Shown here one piece after another: positions 43,013-51,197 of a stretch of DNA of 64,000 nucleotides. Within the stretch, counting starts at the first letter, position 1. Each line of letters begins with the position of its first letter. The notes beneath the pieces are model-generated. The model saw nothing but the letters and a program-made list of their open reading frames with translations, was not told where the DNA came from and ran no database searches. The translations under genes were made by a program, and so were the position numbers. Source of the stretch: Anaerosalibacter massiliensis (GTDB lineage Bacteria > Bacillota > Clostridia > Tissierellales > Sporanaerobacteraceae); NCBI GenBank assembly GCA_000751555.1, contig CCEZ01000049.1:62001-126000 (forward strand), read 5' to 3'.

Positions 43013-43667
43013 TCATCTTCCCCCTTACCAGATCTTTAGCTAATCTTGCAGCCCTTGAAGCCTCAGGTGCATATCCATCTGCCCCTATTTTGTCTGCAAA
43101 ATTTTGTGATATTGGCCCTCCTCCAACCATAACTACTACATCATCCCTCATACCTTCTTCCTTCAATAAATTAATAACTATTTCCATATTATCCATAGTA
43201 GTTGTCATTAAAGTTGAAAGACCAATTAATTTAGCTCCCAATTCTTTTGCCTTATTAATAAACTCATTAGGTGGCACATCTCTTCCTAAATCATATACTT
43301 CAAACCCTGTAGTTTCCAACATGATTTTAAATAGATTCTTTCCTATATCATGGGTATCTCCTTCCACTACTCCAACTACCGCTTTATATTTCTCATCAGT
43401 TTCATCATACTTTAAATGAGGTCTTAGAACATCCATACCTGCATACATAGCATCTGAACACATCAAAAGCTCCGGAATATAGTATTCCTCTTCTTCATAA
43501 AGCTTGCCTGCCTTATCCATCCCAATAGCTAGACCATTAGAAATACCTTCATATGGATCATATTTTCTCTCTATGAAATCGTTTGCAATATCTACAGCAT
43601 TATCTTCGTCCATATCTACTACAGATTCAGCTAAATCCTTCAAAAGCTTTTCTTTTATATGGGACAT
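42999..43667 (-). CDS. Corrinoid (B12-binding) methyl-carrier protein
   Basis: A 222-aa carrier of the MtaC/MtbC/MttC type. Residues 1-90 are the helical cap; the cobalt-ligand His106 is in EGDTHDIGKN; LSTLMTTTMDNM and VVMVGGGPISQNFA line the B12 tail pocket. It is the only corrinoid protein of the cluster and its first gene. A TTG at 43676 is in frame, but the ATG at 43665-43667, 9 nt after GGAGGG, is preferred. No cobalamin riboswitch was seen upstream. Confidence 0.93.
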   Translation of the reverse strand: MSHIKEKLLKDLAESVVDMDEDNAVDIANDFIERKYDPYEGISNGLAIGMDKAGKLYEEEEYYIPELLMCSDAMYAGMDVLRPHLKYDETDEKYKAVVGVVEGDTHDIGKNLFKIMLETTGFEVYDLGRDVPPNEFINKAKELGAKLIGLSTLMTTTMDNMEIVINLLKEEGMRDDVVVMVGGGPISQNFADKIGADGYAPEASRAARLAKDLVRGKMNAIV

Positions 43668-43795
43668 AAATATCAACCCTCCATTTCAATTTTTAATTTA
43701 AATTGAATTTATTATTTTCTTATTTTCAATTAATATATTACATGTAAATAAAAAAAGTTTCCAATACTATTGCATTTTTCAATAATAGGACTTTC

Positions 43796-43824
43796 AACTA
43801 TTGTTATTATATATAACAATAGTT
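43796..43824. promoter_or_regulatory. Inverted repeat upstream of the corrinoid cluster
   Basis: Perfect 12-bp arms AACTATTGTTAT/ATAACAATAGTT (43796-43807 with 43813-43824), loop of 5. It is about 130-155 bp upstream of the corrinoid-protein start. Related ACTATTG/CAATAGT words recur just downstream (43765-43790). The position fits an activator or repressor site; no T-run favours a terminator. Confidence 0.45.
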
Positions 43825-43851
43825 AATTATTTATATTTTGCTTCAAAACAA

Positions 43852-43884
43852 AATAGGCTACCAGAGATTCTCTAGTAACCTATT
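43852..43884 (-). terminator. Terminator of the CPBP protease gene
   Basis: 16-bp stem with two mismatches or wobbles (43852-43867 with 43869-43884), followed on the minus strand by TATTTTGTTTT. It separates the CPBP protease gene from the corrinoid cluster, so the cluster's promoter must lie between about 43668 and 43845. Confidence 0.65.
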
Positions 43885-43949
43885 CTTAATCATCACACAA
43901 CTGTAAATATTATTCTTTAGAAACAATATCAGATTTTCCAAGCTTATTT

Positions 43950-44050
43950 TCACTTCAATAACTCCAACAGCTTCTCATCTATTAACTGCAATCCCAATTT
44001 AAATATATAGTTTTCCCCTTGAAATTTGTATGTCAAAGCTTGAAAATTTC
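43950..44050 (-). other. Coding-like fragment between the CPBP gene and its terminator
   Basis: On the minus strand, directly after the CPBP stop, an open stretch encodes FQALTYKFQGENYIFKLGLQ, then LIDEKLLELLK and a stop. The amino-acid make-up is protein-like, but there is no start or ribosome binding site. It could be a gene remnant or part of the CPBP messenger's tail. The source family is not recognised. Confidence 0.25.
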
Positions 44051-45049
44051 CTATAATACTACATTATCATTTATCTTTTTCCTATATTCTTTAGTTAATA
44101 GAAAAGGTAAATAAAAAATGGCTGAAAATACCAGATTAATCAATACCACTTGCCATGTAAGTACAATATCTGTTCCAGTACCACCATAAAGAATATATAT
44201 CAAGTTATTATTAAGAAAATGTATCATAGAAACTGACCATATATTCTTAGTCTTCATATATACAAAGCCCCAGAAAACTGAATAGGCGACGCAACCGACT
44301 AATTGATTTAAAACTGAATGAAAAGGAGTTTGGGGACTATAATAAAATAAATTTATTGGAAAATGCCATATTCCCCAAATCAACCCCAAAACAATTATTC
44401 CTTTACGCTTACCTAATCTCTCTTGAAGTGCAGGCTGAAGAAAATATCTCCAACCATATTCCTCTCCTAAAAACATTATAAAAGATAATGGAAAAGAAAT
44501 GGGTAGAAAGAATAGTGAAATCCAGGTACTCATATTTCGGAAAGGGGATATAAATTCATCTAATTCTCCAAATAATAATGATGGAACGAAAATAGTACCT
44601 AAATAGAGAATGATAAATATAAAAACACATAAAATAGAATTTTTATAGTTTTTGTTGAATTTTAATCCAAATGACTCTAAACTCTCTTCCTTATCTACAA
44701 CATACGCAACAATTAACACAATGCTTCCAATAGTTACCAAAATTTCTAATTGTGAAGAAGGATCTTGATGTAATATGCAAGTTTTCACCAATAAATAAAT
44801 AATGGATATAACAGAAAAAAATATGTATGCACCATAAAATTCTTTAGGTACCTTCTTACGTGATTCTTTATTCAATAACAAAGCTGTCATTGCACCTAGT
44901 GCAGGATAATACATCTGTACCAAGGAATAACCGTCTACTAAATCCGAAGAATAGACTGATGACATGACCAAGCCCATTATAGTAGTTAATCCAAAGGTTA
45001 CCACAAAAAATATAGTAAGATCTTTATTAGATATATTATATTTTTTCAT
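44051..45049 (-). CDS. CPBP-family intramembrane metalloprotease (CAAX/Abi)
   Basis: A 332-aa membrane protease with about eight segments. The family motifs are FLGEEYGWRYFLQPAL (EExxxR-type), WGIWHFPINLF (FxxxH-type) and SMIHFLNNNLIY. Bacterial members process prenylated or peptide substrates and are linked to bacteriocin self-immunity; which applies here is unknown. ATG start. It is monocistronic, with a hairpin 165 bp downstream. Confidence 0.87.
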   Translation of the reverse strand: MKKYNISNKDLTIFFVVTFGLTTIMGLVMSSVYSSDLVDGYSLVQMYYPALGAMTALLLNKESRKKVPKEFYGAYIFFSVISIIYLLVKTCILHQDPSSQLEILVTIGSIVLIVAYVVDKEESLESFGLKFNKNYKNSILCVFIFIILYLGTIFVPSLLFGELDEFISPFRNMSTWISLFFLPISFPLSFIMFLGEEYGWRYFLQPALQERLGKRKGIIVLGLIWGIWHFPINLFYYSPQTPFHSVLNQLVGCVAYSVFWGFVYMKTKNIWSVSMIHFLNNNLIYILYGGTGTDIVLTWQVVLINLVFSAIFYLPFLLTKEYRKKINDNVVL

Positions 45050-45127
45050 CTACTCCTCTCCTTTCATTTTTTCTAATACTAGCTTAAAATTATTTTAAAA
45101 AACTCTTTAACGCTAAAATATAAACCT

Positions 45128-45904
45128 TTAGTCTAAAATATAATTAAACTGCTCTTTAAGAGAAGTGTTTTCTCTATAATTCTCATACAATTTAGCAACA
45201 GTTGCTTCATGATATGGAGCTACAAATATACCACCTAAACCAAAAAGTAATGAACCTAATAAATGCCAGCCTATAAAAGAAAGATCTAAAACAAATATTT
45301 CCCATTTTTCATCATTAGTCATTTCCTTACTGATTTTAATAGCGTCAGATAAGCTTATATAGGGATTTTCAGATAGAATATATGGTACCATCTTATATTC
45401 ATAACCCTTTATTATACCAGGAATAACAAGCAGCAATGTCCATAATAATAAGTAAATATCCATCAGAAGAATTTTCCCTGCAATAGGTAACCACTCCCCA
45501 TTTTTAAAGGTAGTAAATAACGTTCTAATCTTTGGTTCTCCTTTAAATCCTTCAATATAGAATCTCTTTTCTCCTACCTGCAACACATTTCCAAATATTA
45601 TACTAACTATTATTTTAATAATCACCAATACAATAAAAGTTTCCAAAGTTACTCTAAATACAAAAGGATTTTTTAAGCCTTTATCTATGGAACTAAGTAG
45701 ATTCTTAGTTGGGCTTATTCTAACTGTATAATATTCATGCTCAGAAAAAGTTCCTTCATCTTCATCATATCTAGTGCTACTTGTTGAACCATTGATGATA
45801 CTTCCTGCGAGAAGGGCTGTAATCAAGCATACTACAAATGCCTTCCAATAATGTTTCTTTAAAAACTCCTTAGCTTTAATTTTTAAATCTTTTCTTGTCC
45901 ACAT
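45128..45904 (-). CDS. DUF975 membrane protein
   Basis: A 258-aa integral membrane protein. RKDLKIKAKEFLKKHYWKAF near the start and LWTLLLVIPGIIKGYEYKMV in the middle, followed by ILSENPYISLSDAIKISKEM, are the signature of DUF975. About five hydrophobic segments. The frame is open to 45922, but the ATG at 45902-45904 after GGGGGCGTG is the start. The function is unknown. Confidence 0.85.
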   Translation of the reverse strand: MWTRKDLKIKAKEFLKKHYWKAFVVCLITALLAGSIINGSTSSTRYDEDEGTFSEHEYYTVRISPTKNLLSSIDKGLKNPFVFRVTLETFIVLVIIKIIVSIIFGNVLQVGEKRFYIEGFKGEPKIRTLFTTFKNGEWLPIAGKILLMDIYLLLWTLLLVIPGIIKGYEYKMVPYILSENPYISLSDAIKISKEMTNDEKWEIFVLDLSFIGWHLLGSLLFGLGGIFVAPYHEATVAKLYENYRENTSLKEQFNYILD

Positions 45905-46080
45905 ATTCACGCCCCCATTCATAACTAATAATGTTAATATAAATATGTTAAATTTAAATTAGTTCTGTATACTATTCGACATAATACGTATATTTCCTTT
46001 TTATATATCTTAAATACTATTATAATTTATTCATTTTCTCTCTGTTTAGAATAAATACTTTCATTAATTTTTATTGGACA

Positions 46081-46120
46081 ATATAAAAGAACCTTCTAAA
46101 AATAAAAGGTTCTTTTATAT
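46081..46120 (-). terminator. Terminator of gldA
   Basis: Perfect 15-bp stem (46081-46095 with 46106-46120, AAAAGAACCTT/AAGGTTCTTTT), loop of 10, 9 bp after gldA. Confidence 0.8.
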
Positions 46121-46129
46121 ATTAAAATT

Positions 46130-47230
46130 CTATATTAAATCTTTATAATGCTTTCCTAAATTATCTGTAGCAATAATAGCATCAAATAGTTGTTCTGGAG
46201 TCACACCGCCAAGTATATGATGTATTGATTCGCCTTCTGCACAAGCTACTTTTGAAGCTTTCATTAATTTTTTCCCATCTATTTCCTTTGTCCCTACTTC
46301 TTCTAAAGTTATAGGTAATCCTACACTTAAACAAAAATCAATAACTTCTTCTATCTCTTCTGTTGGACTACCTTCTAAAACAAGCTGTACTAAAGTTCCA
46401 AATGCAACTAATCTTCCATGGGAAGTATATTCACATTCTTCAAGAACCGTAAATCCATTATATATTGAATGTGCTGCAGCAAGTCCACCATTTTCTGCTC
46501 CTACCCCACTTAAATAGGTTGCTGCTTCTACTATTTTTTCTACTGCTGGTGTTACTACCTTCTTCTCTACTGCTAGTAACGCCTCATAGCCGTACTCCAA
46601 TAATGTTTCATAACAAAGTTTTGTTAGTGCAAATCCTGCTTGTGTTATACCTCCAAAAGCTAAACTTGGAGAATTTGATCTTAAACATGCTCTAGCTTCA
46701 AAATATGTTCCAAGAGCATCCCCCATGCCATCTACTAAAAATCTTGCAGGAGCATTTGCTACAACTGCTGTATCTACCATTACTACATCTGGATTAGTTG
46801 GGTAAAATAAGTACTCACTAAACTCTCCTTCATCTGTATATATAACAGAAAGAGCTGTACATGGAGCATCAGTTGCAGTTACTGTAGGAATTATAACAAT
46901 TGGTAATTTCTCAAAATATGCAACTGCCTTTGCAGTATCTATAGTTTTTCCTCCACCTACACCTACTATAACATTGCTACCGTTTTCTTTAACTAAATCT
47001 CTAATTCTATTTATCTCACCTTTAGAACTTTCTCCATTAAATGTTTCAAAAACTAGTTTCACATCAGTTTCTTCAAAACTTTTTTCTATCTTTGGTCTAG
47101 TAACTTTCATAGCTGTTTTACTTGCAATAATATAAAAAGAATCTCCTAACATAGTAGTGTGATCCTTCATTTTTAATATTACATCTTTGTCTTGAACATA
47201 TCGTGATGGTGCTCTCATTAGTTTTTCCAT
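46130..47230 (-). CDS. gldA: Glycerol dehydrogenase
   Basis: A 366-aa NAD-dependent Zn enzyme that oxidises glycerol to dihydroxyacetone. GVGGGKTIDTAKAVAY binds NAD; VDGMGDALGTYFEAR, AAAHSIYNGF and YTSHGRLVAFG carry the metal ligands (Asp and two His). The frame reaches 47278, but homologues start at MEKLMRAPSRYVQ, the ATG at 47228-47230, 11 nt after AAAGGAG. It is monocistronic. Two direct repeats upstream (47312-47368) may regulate it. No dihydroxyacetone kinase is nearby. Confidence 0.93.
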   Translation of the reverse strand: MEKLMRAPSRYVQDKDVILKMKDHTTMLGDSFYIIASKTAMKVTRPKIEKSFEETDVKLVFETFNGESSKGEINRIRDLVKENGSNVIVGVGGGKTIDTAKAVAYFEKLPIVIIPTVTATDAPCTALSVIYTDEGEFSEYLFYPTNPDVVMVDTAVVANAPARFLVDGMGDALGTYFEARACLRSNSPSLAFGGITQAGFALTKLCYETLLEYGYEALLAVEKKVVTPAVEKIVEAATYLSGVGAENGGLAAAHSIYNGFTVLEECEYTSHGRLVAFGTLVQLVLEGSPTEEIEEVIDFCLSVGLPITLEEVGTKEIDGKKLMKASKVACAEGESIHHILGGVTPEQLFDAIIATDNLGKHYKDLI

Positions 47231-47311
47231 GGTATAATATCTCCTTTCATTTATACATTCTAAAAAATAATTCTTCATTAATTAAAATAAAATCTTATCT
47301 ATACCTTAATT

Positions 47312-47368
47312 GTCAACGTTTGAAATAACTTTAACATATTTTACTATTTTGGTCAACCTTTGAATTAA
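47312..47368. promoter_or_regulatory. Two direct repeats upstream of gldA
   Basis: GTCAACGTTTGAAATAA (47312-47328) and GTCAACCTTTGAATTAA (47352-47368) match at 15 of 17 positions and are exactly 40 bp apart, near four helical turns. On the minus strand each contains TTGAC, so they might also be -35 elements. The rest of 47231-47640 is very AT-rich; it holds the phosphoesterase promoter region (TATAAT-like at about 47599) and no further gene. Confidence 0.5.
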
Positions 47369-47640
47369 AGCATATATATTGTCATCTTTCATATATATAG
47401 CAAAAATACTTATTTTAGAAAGTTTTTTATTATTTATATTATATTTCACCCTTTAATATTATGTAAACTTTTATATTTAAATACATATCCAATTACTTAA
47501 ATTTATATGATAAATATAGCAAAAAAGCCATTAAAAGAATATTTTTTAATTATTTGCTAAAAATAAATATATATTTGAATATATAACTGATTTAGTTTAT
47601 AATTTAAAAAAATAGTGAAAATAAGGAGGAATTTTTTTAA

Positions 47641-48228
47641 ATGCAAAATATATATTTAATCTCCGATACACATTTTGGTCAAAGATTTGCTGTAAAATTT
47701 TTTAGAAGACCATTTAAAAATATAAAAGAAATGCATAAAGCGTTGATAAAAAACTGGAATGACAATATAGATGAAAATGACATAGTCCTTATATTAGGAG
47801 ATTTTTATGGTGGAAATAAAATATTTTCTCACTTTCTTCTAAGAAAGTTAAATGGTGAAAAAATACTTGTAAAAGGTAATCATGACTTCAAATTTAGATT
47901 AAAAAGATTAATAGAAACAAAAAAAATTAAAATCTATAATAAAATAGAATTTTTCTTAGATGACTACCATTTTGTATTAACCCATAAACCTATTAAGAAT
48001 ATCCATGAACATACAATTAATATCCATGGACATCATCATAGAGTACTACTTCCTTCAAAATTTGAGCAAAACAAATACTTTAATGTAGCAGTTGATCATA
48101 ATGATTATAAGCCAATATCTATTAAAAAAATAGTAGAGGATAAACTAGGTGCTTCAAATATAAATTTAGTAGATATTATTGAACAAATAAAATGTCCAAA
48201 TGCAAATGTCCAGTATGCATTTGCTTAA
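47641..48228 (+). CDS. Metallophosphoesterase (calcineurin-like)
   Basis: A 195-aa single-domain phosphoesterase with a two-metal site: DTHFG (residues 9-13), GDFYGG, KGNHDF, THKPI and HGHHHR in the standard order. It fits the small bacterial group that acts on phosphodiesters or phosphoproteins. The C-terminal 30 residues (after VEDKLGASN) go beyond the usual domain. ATG start after GGAGGAA. It is one of the few plus-strand genes and converges on the DUF1284 gene. Confidence 0.88.
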   Translation: MQNIYLISDTHFGQRFAVKFFRRPFKNIKEMHKALIKNWNDNIDENDIVLILGDFYGGNKIFSHFLLRKLNGEKILVKGNHDFKFRLKRLIETKKIKIYNKIEFFLDDYHFVLTHKPIKNIHEHTINIHGHHHRVLLPSKFEQNKYFNVAVDHNDYKPISIKKIVEDKLGASNINLVDIIEQIKCPNANVQYAFA

Positions 48229-48231
48229 ATA

Positions 48232-48276
48232 TATATAAAAAAGGTAACTGCCATATATAGTTACCTTTTTTATATA
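48232..48276. terminator. Two-way terminator between phosphoesterase and DUF1284 genes
   Basis: Perfect 18-bp stem (48232-48249 with 48259-48276, AAAAAAGGTAACT/AGTTACCTTTTTT), loop of 9. It has T-runs on both strands and overlaps the DUF1284 stop. Confidence 0.85.
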
Positions 48277-48668
48277 AAGCCTTTTTCTTTAAAAATTTTT
48301 TCACATATCCCATATTTATACCATTGACATTTACCACATATTTCTTTGAATCTTTCCTCACTAAAATTTTCTCTTAGCTTTTCTAATAATGTTTTATAAT
48401 TATACTCTTCCATTTTTAAATCTAAAAGTTTTACAATTTTTCCATCTATAGATAATACTTTATCATTAGAACTACATTTAAATCCATTTATATTATTAGG
48501 ACATTTAGTGCAAATATCATCATTCAAACCAACTATTTGTATAATTTGATTTTGATTTTCTTTTAAAGATTTTACTATAAAATCCATGTTCTCTATAAAA
48601 TCTTTACTATATCCTTTTCCTATATATGCTTGCATACACATTAAATGATGAGGTCTTATTTTAAACAT
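48270..48668 (-). CDS. DUF1284 protein, Cys-rich
   Basis: A 132-aa protein starting KIRPHHLMCMQAYIGKGYSK-like (FKIRPHHLMCMQ...), the mark of DUF1284. Six or more Cys are in two groups: ICTKCPNNINGFKC and CGKCQWYKYGIC. The spacing suggests a metal or Fe-S site. ATG start after a GGAA site. The function is unknown. Confidence 0.85.
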   Translation of the reverse strand: MFKIRPHHLMCMQAYIGKGYSKDFIENMDFIVKSLKENQNQIIQIVGLNDDICTKCPNNINGFKCSSNDKVLSIDGKIVKLLDLKMEEYNYKTLLEKLRENFSEERFKEICGKCQWYKYGICEKIFKEKGFI

Positions 48669-48805
48669 GTAATATATTCCTTCCTTTTATTGTAAGCTTT
48701 ATTTTTGTTATAGTTTACATTAATTTTAATACTAATATTATATAAGAGTCAAGATATTAATATTACATTTAAATATCAAAGACCTTTTCTAATAAAATTC
48801 TCCTT

Positions 48806-49681
48806 CTATATTGCCCCTGATAAGTCTAAATCCAATTCTTTAACATTCCAATTATAATTAATAGAATTGAGATAATCTTTTATTCTTTTTGTGAAATTCA
48901 TATCATCCTTCTTAACAATAGCCATTATAGTAGGTCCTGCACCGCTTAAATATACACCTAATGATCCTAATTCATAACATTTATTTAGAATTTCATCTAC
49001 TTTAGGTATTAATTTCTTCCTATAGGGCTGATGTACTTTATCTCTTAGTGAGATTTTTAATAAATCAAATCTACCATTTGACAAAGCAGATAATAATAAA
49101 GATACTCTTCCTATATTGTATATAGCATCTTTATTATTAAAAGTTGAAGGCAACACTTCTCTAGATTTAGTAGTTGATAGAGTAAAATCAGGAATTAATG
49201 CTACAAATTTAATCTCGCTAGCTATGTCAATTTTGTTGTAGTATATATTTTTATCTTCCATAACTGATACTACAAGTCCTCCAAATAGTGCAGGAGCAAT
49301 ATTATCTGGATGCCCTTCTATTTCTGTAGCTATTTCTAATATTTCATCTTTTGACAAAGAAGCTTTAGCTAGTTCATTAGCACCCATAACCCCTCCTAAA
49401 ATACATGCTGCACTACTTCCTAGTCCTCTAGAAATAGGTATATCAGTATCCATTTCTATTCTAATACCCTTAGTTTCGTATCCTATTTTATTAAATGTTT
49501 TTAACATTGAAGTATATACTAGATTTTTTTCATTAGCATAATAATTGTCACAACCCTCAATCTCCAAGCCTTTAGGTATTTCTTTAAATGAAAATGTATT
49601 ATAAAGATTGAGAGCAAGACCTAAAGTGTCAAACCCTGGACCTAAATTTGCACTTGTAGCAGGTACTTTAACCTTAATCAT
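48806..49681 (-). CDS. thrB: Homoserine kinase
   Basis: A 291-aa GHMP kinase that phosphorylates homoserine, the step before threonine synthase. VKVPATSANLGPGFDTLGLAL is the N-terminal GHMP motif, PISRGLGSSAACILGG the ATP loop and LSGAGPTIMA motif 3. It overlaps thrC by 8 bp and is the last gene of the threonine operon. Confidence 0.95.
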   Translation of the reverse strand: MIKVKVPATSANLGPGFDTLGLALNLYNTFSFKEIPKGLEIEGCDNYYANEKNLVYTSMLKTFNKIGYETKGIRIEMDTDIPISRGLGSSAACILGGVMGANELAKASLSKDEILEIATEIEGHPDNIAPALFGGLVVSVMEDKNIYYNKIDIASEIKFVALIPDFTLSTTKSREVLPSTFNNKDAIYNIGRVSLLLSALSNGRFDLLKISLRDKVHQPYRKKLIPKVDEILNKCYELGSLGVYLSGAGPTIMAIVKKDDMNFTKRIKDYLNSINYNWNVKELDLDLSGAI

Positions 49682-51158
49682 CTATTCCACCTACTTCTAA
49701 AAATTTTTCAATTAAGTATTTCATATTCTCTTTATTGCAGTTGTTTTCGTGAAGGACTTCTTTATTCTCAAGATTGGCTATAGCCCTTGGTATCTCAATA
49801 TTTGTTTTGCCTGCTAATTCCTTTATTATGTTAAATTCATCTTTATTTTTTACATCTATGTCAATAGATGACGCTACCTTTGATCCAAACTTAAATGGAC
49901 TGGCAGTTGAGGCAATTATAGTCTTTGTATCATCACAAGTTTCTAATTTGTATTTTTCATGTACATTATAAGCTACTGCAGTATGAGGATCTATTAGGTA
50001 TTTATTTTTTACAAACATATTGTTAATTGAAAAACTCACCTGCTTTTCAGTTGAATAAGCCCCATAAAAATATTTTAAATTTAGATTATCTATTTTATAA
50101 TATCCTTGCCTAGCAAGGTCATCCATTTTAGTTCTAATAAACATATCATCTTCTCCACTTATATGAAATAGAAGCCTTTCTAAATTACTAGATATTAGAA
50201 TATCCATAGATGGAGATGAAGTTAAAATAAGCTCCCTTCTCTTATCATATATTCCAGTATTAATAAAATCAGTTAAAATATTATTTTCATTGGATGCACA
50301 TATTAACTTATTTATTGGAAGTCCCATTTCCTTTGCATAATATGCCGCTAGAATATTTCCAAAATTACCTGTAGGTACTACAATATTTATTTTTTCATTA
50401 TTTTTTATCTTTCCCTCTTTTAAAAGAGTTAAATATCCATAAAAATAATAAACAATTTGAGGAATTAATCTACCAATATTAATTGAATTGGCAGATGACA
50501 ATATATAGTTGTTTTTATATAGAAGATTTGCAAAATCATTGTTGTTGAAAATCTCCTTTACTCCATTTTGAGCATCATCAAAATTGCCATTAATGCCTAC
50601 TACAAAGGTATTAATTCCTTCCTGAGTAATCATCTGTCTTTTTTGTATTTCACTTACACCATCTTCAGGAAAAAATACTACTATTTTAATTCCATCAACA
50701 TTGGCAAAACTTTCTAATGCTGCTTTACCTGTATCTCCAGAAGTAGCAGTCAATATAACTACTTCCTTATCTATCTTATTTATCCTTATGGCTTCTTTCA
50801 ATAAATAAGGGAGTATAGATAATGCCATATCTTTAAATGCCAAAGTTGGTCCATGAAAAAGTTCAAGAAAAAATACATCTCCCACATTTACTAATGGTGC
50901 AATCTCTTTTTTACTAAATTTAATATCATATGCTTTGTCAATACAATTCTTAAGATCATTCGACTTAAAGTCTGTAAAAAATTTACTCATTATTATAAAA
51001 GCTAATTCTTTATAATTCATTTCTTTTAAATCCATAATATTATTTAATTTAGGTATATTAGTAGGAACAAATAGTCCCCCATCTTTTGAAATTCCCTGTA
51101 TAATTGCTTCACTTGATGAAATAGAAACTGTTTTATTTCTAGTACTTGTATATTTCAT
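49674..51158 (-). CDS. thrC: Threonine synthase
   Basis: A 494-aa PLP enzyme that turns O-phosphohomoserine into threonine. The PLP lysine is in HGPTLAFKDMALS; ATSGDTGKAALE and VPTGNFGNILA bind the cofactor phosphate. This is the longer, yeast/E. coli-like class. The frame is open to 51179; the ATG at 51156-51158 (MKYTSTRNKTVSIS) fits the family start. Third gene of the operon. Confidence 0.95.
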   Translation of the reverse strand: MKYTSTRNKTVSISSSEAIIQGISKDGGLFVPTNIPKLNNIMDLKEMNYKELAFIIMSKFFTDFKSNDLKNCIDKAYDIKFSKKEIAPLVNVGDVFFLELFHGPTLAFKDMALSILPYLLKEAIRINKIDKEVVILTATSGDTGKAALESFANVDGIKIVVFFPEDGVSEIQKRQMITQEGINTFVVGINGNFDDAQNGVKEIFNNNDFANLLYKNNYILSSANSINIGRLIPQIVYYFYGYLTLLKEGKIKNNEKINIVVPTGNFGNILAAYYAKEMGLPINKLICASNENNILTDFINTGIYDKRRELILTSSPSMDILISSNLERLLFHISGEDDMFIRTKMDDLARQGYYKIDNLNLKYFYGAYSTEKQVSFSINNMFVKNKYLIDPHTAVAYNVHEKYKLETCDDTKTIIASTASPFKFGSKVASSIDIDVKNKDEFNIIKELAGKTNIEIPRAIANLENKEVLHENNCNKENMKYLIEKFLEVGGIDD

Positions 51159-51197
51159 ATTAAGTATCATTCCTTTCACTATACTTAAAGTACTACT

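Noticed and set aside
43668-43850. Cobalamin riboswitch upstream of the corrinoid cluster
   Set aside because: I looked for a B12-box-like sequence (GCCACTG) and a long structured leader and saw neither; the region is AT-rich with only an inverted repeat.
46465-46695. Leu-rich 76-aa plus-strand frame inside gldA
   Set aside because: Antisense shadow of a well-supported gene; low-complexity product and no ribosome binding site.
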